A DNA stretch of 64,000 nt from Oleiagrimonas citrea (GTDB taxonomy: Bacteria; Pseudomonadota; Gammaproteobacteria; Xanthomonadales; Rhodanobacteraceae): assembly GCF_012395255.1 (NCBI RefSeq), contig NZ_JAAZQD010000005.1, positions 1-64,000 on the forward strand, given 5' to 3'. Below are positions 60,670 through 64,000 of the stretch, one piece after another; position 1 is the first letter of the stretch; the number at the start of each line of letters is the position of its first letter. The notes beneath the pieces are model-generated. The model ran no database searches and had not been told where the DNA came from. It saw only the letters and a list, made by a program, of their open reading frames with translations. A program made the translations under genes and the position numbers.

Positions 60670-62064
60670 TCAGGCCTCTGTCTCGTCGAGAGACGGCGTC
60701 CGTCGGTTGATCGGTCCGGCAGGTGTGTTGTCTTCGCTCGGCAGCCAGCGGTCCATGACGGTGCTCGCGGCCAGATCTCCGCACACGTTGACCGAGGTGC
60801 GGCTCATGTCCAGCACGCGGTCGACACCCAGCAGCAAGGCGATGCCGGCTACGGGGATGTTCGCCGATTCCAGCACCATGGCCAGGATCACGATGCCCAC
60901 GCCCGGCGTGGCGGGGGCGCCGATGGAGGCGCCCACGGCGGTGATGATGATCAGCAGCATGCCGCCGGTGCCGATATCCACGCCGAACACCTGGGCCAGG
61001 AAGATGGCGGCCACGCCCTGGTACAGCGCGGTGCCGTCCATGTTGACGGTGGCGCCGAGGGGGATGACGAACTGGGCGACGGAGCTGCGGATGTGGAGCT
61101 TTTCCTGCGCCGTCTTCATGGTGACCGGCAGTACCGCCGCGGAACTGGAGGTCGAAAAGGCCAGCAGCATGACTTCGCGTGCGGCGGACAAAAACTGGAT
61201 CGGGCGGGTACGGCCGACCACCAGCACCACCGCCAGATAGAAGCCGAGCAGAAGCGCCAGGCCCAGCAGCACGGTACCCACATACACCGCCATGCCCAGC
61301 AGCGCATCCAGGCCGATCTTGGTAGTCAACTGCGTCATCAGGCCGAACACGGCATAGGGCGCCAGACGCATCGCCACGCGCACCACGGTCATGCACACTT
61401 CCAGCAGCGAGCCGAGTACATCCAGCATGGGTTTGGACTTCGATGCCGGCATCATCACCAGTGCCACGCCGAAAATGATGGCGAATAGCACCACCTGCAG
61501 CATCTGTCCCTCCACCATCGAAGTGAGTGGGTTAGAAGGCAGGATCGTGATCAGCTTTTGCGGCAGCTCGCTCAGCCCGGGCATGCCCGGCACTGTCGTG
61601 GGCAGCGCTTGTGCAGGACTGCTGCCGATGGCCTGCTGGACCATCGCGCTGTCGATGTAGTGGCCGGGCTTGATGATCAGCGCCACAGCCAGCCCGATGC
61701 TGATGGCCACCGTGGTGGTGAACACGAAATACAGCGTCACACGCAGGCCAAGGCTGCGCAGCTGCTCCAGGCTGCCTCCGGACGTGAGGCCGCGGATCAC
61801 CGAGGCGAATACCAGCGGAATAACGATCATCTGGATCAGAAGCAGGAACAGCCGCCCGGGCAGCGCCAACCAGTTGCCGATCGCGGACGCGGTGTCCGGC
61901 GCCACCAGGCCGACCGTGGGGCCGAGCACGATGCCCGTGGCCACACCCAGCACCATGCCGATGATGACCTTCAGCCACAGCCGCCCCTTGGTCAGCTTAT
62001 CCAGATAGCTACTCAGGTACGCAAGCGAGCGTGGATGAAGACGTCTTGCCCGGTCGTTCTGCAT
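60670..62064 (-). CDS. Dicarboxylate/amino acid:cation symporter (DAACS family)
   Basis: This 464-residue membrane transporter has eight or more segments and the DAACS signatures. The first reentrant loop is FSTSSSAAVLPVTM (serine-rich HP1), NMDGTALYQG lies in TM7, and DRVLDMSRTSVNVCGD near the end is the substrate/sodium site. VIPLGATVNMDGTA and GAPATPGVGIVIL (HP2) are intact. It imports glutamate, aspartate or C4-dicarboxylates with protons or sodium, like GltP or DctA. The specificity cannot be told. It converges with the XRE gene. Confidence 0.92.
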   Translation of the reverse strand: MQNDRARRLHPRSLAYLSSYLDKLTKGRLWLKVIIGMVLGVATGIVLGPTVGLVAPDTASAIGNWLALPGRLFLLLIQMIVIPLVFASVIRGLTSGGSLEQLRSLGLRVTLYFVFTTTVAISIGLAVALIIKPGHYIDSAMVQQAIGSSPAQALPTTVPGMPGLSELPQKLITILPSNPLTSMVEGQMLQVVLFAIIFGVALVMMPASKSKPMLDVLGSLLEVCMTVVRVAMRLAPYAVFGLMTQLTTKIGLDALLGMAVYVGTVLLGLALLLGFYLAVVLVVGRTRPIQFLSAAREVMLLAFSTSSSAAVLPVTMKTAQEKLHIRSSVAQFVIPLGATVNMDGTALYQGVAAIFLAQVFGVDIGTGGMLLIIITAVGASIGAPATPGVGIVILAMVLESANIPVAGIALLLGVDRVLDMSRTSVNVCGDLAASTVMDRWLPSEDNTPAGPINRRTPSLDETEA

Positions 62065-62244
62065 GGCGATGGTGTTCTCCCACGAGCAGGAAAAGTGGCG
62101 TTATGCCCGATGATACGGCTCTTGTATGGCTGTTTCTTCTGAACCAGTCCAATCATAGGCACGAAGTGTCTACCGCATCGGGGAAGTCCATCGCGTAACC
62201 CGGACTGCGTCTTTTCGGCCGCTGCACCCGGTGCCTTCGTGGGG
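62065..62244. other. Divergent spacer before the TniQ-like remnant
   Basis: 180 bases with the symporter promoter. No recognisable N-terminal half of a TniQ protein was found in any frame here. Confidence 0.35.
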
Positions 62245-62877
62245 ATGGTTCGTGATCTTGTGAGTCGGACGCAGTTCGTCCAGGAAGAGGGGGATTGTTT
62301 CCATGTGCGCCAACAGCCGACACGTGTGCTCGTCACGTCTCTACTGCGCCTTGCAGAGTTCTTTCGGGTGCCGTTGCGAAGCATTCTGCTCGATCCTGCA
62401 GACGCTGCGGCCATTCGTCCTTTGTACGGTGTGGAGCCCAAGCGTATTCGTAGTCCCGATGGACAATTACGCCGGGCACCTGAAGACAAGGAAAGGTTGC
62501 ATAAAGCGTTGAAGGAAGCGCTCGATCTCGGGTTGACTGGCAAGTCGCTTGCCTGGATATGCAGAGAGCAGATGGTCGCCGTAAGTAGTGCCCGGCACTG
62601 GTTCCCTGACTTGGCATCCGCATTGGTTGCGCAGCAAAAAAGACTTCGGCGCGAGCTGGGTGAGCGGCAGCAGGAGCGTCTTCAGGCTTTGACGGTGGAT
62701 GATCTCAAGCGGCCGGATCTAGCGGGGCTTCGATGGCACGTCAAAGCCGAGGTCATTGCGGAGCGGCTTGTGGTGCCTATCTACATGGCTCGAGCAAGAC
62801 TTGCGGAGCTGTGGAACTTGCAACGACCTAGAGAGCGTTCGTGCTCGTCTCGCGGAACACGCACTGACATGCACTAA
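62245..62877 (+). CDS. TniQ/TnsD-like protein fragment
   Basis: A 210-residue frame begins at the ATG at 62245 (a GTG at 62239 is also in frame). Its middle and C-terminal parts follow the layout of TniQ/TnsD transposition target proteins: RVLVTSLLRLAEFFRVPL, then LGLTGKSLAWICREQMVAVSSARHWFPDLASALVAQQ in pieces, a helix-turn-helix-like repeat ending in F-P-x-L. The N-terminal zinc-binding domain (H-x-x-C style) is absent, and no transposase gene is near. It looks like a truncated element remnant. Composition is a little lower in GC than neighbours. Identification is by pattern only. Confidence 0.4.
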   Translation: MVRDLVSRTQFVQEEGDCFHVRQQPTRVLVTSLLRLAEFFRVPLRSILLDPADAAAIRPLYGVEPKRIRSPDGQLRRAPEDKERLHKALKEALDLGLTGKSLAWICREQMVAVSSARHWFPDLASALVAQQKRLRRELGERQQERLQALTVDDLKRPDLAGLRWHVKAEVIAERLVVPIYMARARLAELWNLQRPRERSCSSRGTRTDMH

Positions 62878-63039
62878 TCTTCAGGGGAAACGTTGACTAA
62901 AGACGTCGAGACAATGATGGATTGTCATCGCAAGTTGGGACAACGGCCGCAATCGGCCAGAAGCAGACGTTGAGCTTACGTTTGGTCACGCGTTCAGCAA
63001 AGCAAAGCGCGTGTGCAACTCCACGTGCCTATAGCTTCG
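62878..63039. other. Short spacer before the ABC permease stop
   Basis: 162 bases between the TniQ-like fragment and the convergent ABC permease. No gene or clear terminator was recognised. Confidence 0.3.
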
Positions 63040-64000
63040 TCATACCGTCCGCGTCGCTACGACAGGAGGCACGCTCGCGGCGCGCAAGGCGGAGGGAAGC
63101 ACGGCGATCTGCCCGAGAATCCACAGGAAGCATGTGCCAAGCGGCAAATACCAGATGGGCATGCGAGGGAGTTCGTAGTGATGCATCAATGCTGCATTCA
63201 GTGCTAGCGAAAACAAGATCCCGAGCATGATGCCAAGGCTCACAATCAGGAAGTTTTCCAGCTGGAAATAGCGCAGGATATCGCCTCGCGTTGCACCGAC
63301 TGCACGTCGAATGCCAATCTGTCGACGCCGTTGCCCAACCCAGAAGTTGGCCAGGCCGACGATCCCTCCCACCGTCGCAGCGACAAGCACGAAGCAAATC
63401 GCCATCATCAGGATAGCGACGCCGCGATCACGCCCATACGCCTTGGCCAGCATGTCGCTGTAGCGCTTCACGCTGACAACCCGCATGCGATCCTTTGCCA
63501 GCAGGGCTTTGCGAGCCAGGGCCATGACGTCGGCGACCTGACCGGGCCGGGCGCGCACCAGGTAATTCCCCTGGCGTGAAACCAGCCGGCTTGGCACAAG
63601 CACCGAGAAGTCGGCTATGCGGTTCGCATTCATGCTCGGCACCTGGAGGTGACGGATGATGCCGATGATGGTGCTGGGATGGTTATTGACCTGGACGGTT
63701 TTTCCAACAGGCGACTCGCCGGGGAAAAGTTTGCGGGCCAATGCCCGGGTCATGATGATGCTCGGCGGATGATACGGTTGCATGTCGCCGATATCCTCGA
63801 TCTCGTCAGCCCGGAAATTGCGTCCGGCGACGAGCTTCAGGCCGAGTGTCGACATCGTGTGCGTGTCCGCGTGATAGTCCTCGGCGAGTGAAGTCGGTGC
63901 ATGTTGGTCATGCCTGAGACCGAGTAACAGCAATTCCACCTCTTGCCCTGCTGCGGGAACGGTGTAATCGGCATAGGCGTCGGTCACGCCGGGAAGCCTG
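63040..64000 (-). CDS. MacB/FtsX-type ABC transporter permease, 5' end outside the window
   Basis: The frame is open to the window edge, so only the last 320 or so residues are seen. The first part is a periplasmic MacB core-like domain (HTMSTLGLKLVAGRNF; RALARKLFPGESPVGKTVQV; VNNHPSTIIGIIRHLQVP). The FtsX domain follows: a membrane segment ILMMAICFVLVAATVGGIVGLANFW, then GQRRRQIGIRRAVGATRGDILRYF, the coupling helix that contacts the ATPase, and two more segments. Such permeases export lipoproteins, peptides or antimicrobials, often beside an ATPase and a partner permease. The ATPase is presumably beyond the edge. Confidence 0.88.
   Translation of the reverse strand, partial: RLPGVTDAYADYTVPAAGQEVELLLLGLRHDQHAPTSLAEDYHADTHTMSTLGLKLVAGRNFRADEIEDIGDMQPYHPPSIIMTRALARKLFPGESPVGKTVQVNNHPSTIIGIIRHLQVPSMNANRIADFSVLVPSRLVSRQGNYLVRARPGQVADVMALARKALLAKDRMRVVSVKRYSDMLAKAYGRDRGVAILMMAICFVLVAATVGGIVGLANFWVGQRRRQIGIRRAVGATRGDILRYFQLENFLIVSLGIMLGILFSLALNAALMHHYELPRMPIWYLPLGTCFLWILGQIAVLPSALRAASVPPVVATRTV

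Overview
The window is GC-rich chromosomal DNA with dense genes, short gaps and many 1-8 nt gene overlaps. Gene content points to a gammaproteobacterium of the order Xanthomonadales, probably Rhodanobacteraceae (Dyella/Luteibacter/Rhodanobacter-like). Supporting signs are the fused cysNC gene, an orphan RHS-core gene with its own signal peptide, ttcA, rdgC, plsB, rep and tdk, and many secreted peptidases. This placement is an inference from gene content; no rRNA, tRNA or CRISPR array was seen.

Layout. 1-2457: the tail of a secreted repeat protein, a frameshifted RHS core, an AT-rich DUF4329/JAMM-like toxin tip and its probable immunity gene, then a repeat-bearing spacer. 2458-5048: a GH1 beta-glucosidase diverging from a MalK/MsmK-type ATPase, with a perfect LacI-type operator between them. 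5056-10692: a secreted unknown, a DUF4156 lipoprotein, a DUF465 protein, ttcA, an aromatic aminotransferase, rdgC and a YgjP-type metallopeptidase. 10855-15519: sulfur assimilation (SLC13 permease, cysD, cysNC). 15595-27341: alpha/beta hydrolase, M1 aminopeptidase, ubiE, plsB, lipoprotein, e(P4)-type phosphatase, AI-2E-family permease and rep. 27744-34339: halogenase-like flavoprotein, tdk, an unknown, an APC-like permease, mutM and an S10 carboxypeptidase. 34409-45794: lhr, a double-BON protein, fghA, a small membrane protein, a serine protease, a diguanylate cyclase, a GNAT enzyme and an EF-hand protein. 46199-50456: kup with a KdpDE-like two-component system but no kdpFABC.

50866-60372 is the most unusual part. 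It is a tightly overlapping seven-gene biosynthetic operon: ketosynthase III, NAD-dependent reductase, metallo-hydrolase, adenylate-forming enzyme, ATP-grasp ligase, GNAT/FemAB-like transferase and Rieske oxygenase. A phosphopantetheinyl transferase lies downstream and a divergent XRE regulator lies upstream of a palindromic operator candidate. It looks like a small-molecule pathway that I cannot match to a named product. The window closes with a GltP/DctA-type symporter, a TniQ-like remnant and a truncated MacB/FtsX-type ABC permease.

Regulatory links readable in the DNA: (i) a TGNAANCGNTTNCA operator shared by the GH1 and ATPase genes; (ii) a TTTACG-N5-TTTACG repeat upstream of kup that resembles the KdpE box, suggesting that the adjacent KdpDE controls Kup; (iii) a GTATCA-N5-TGATAC palindrome between the biosynthetic operon and its XRE gene.
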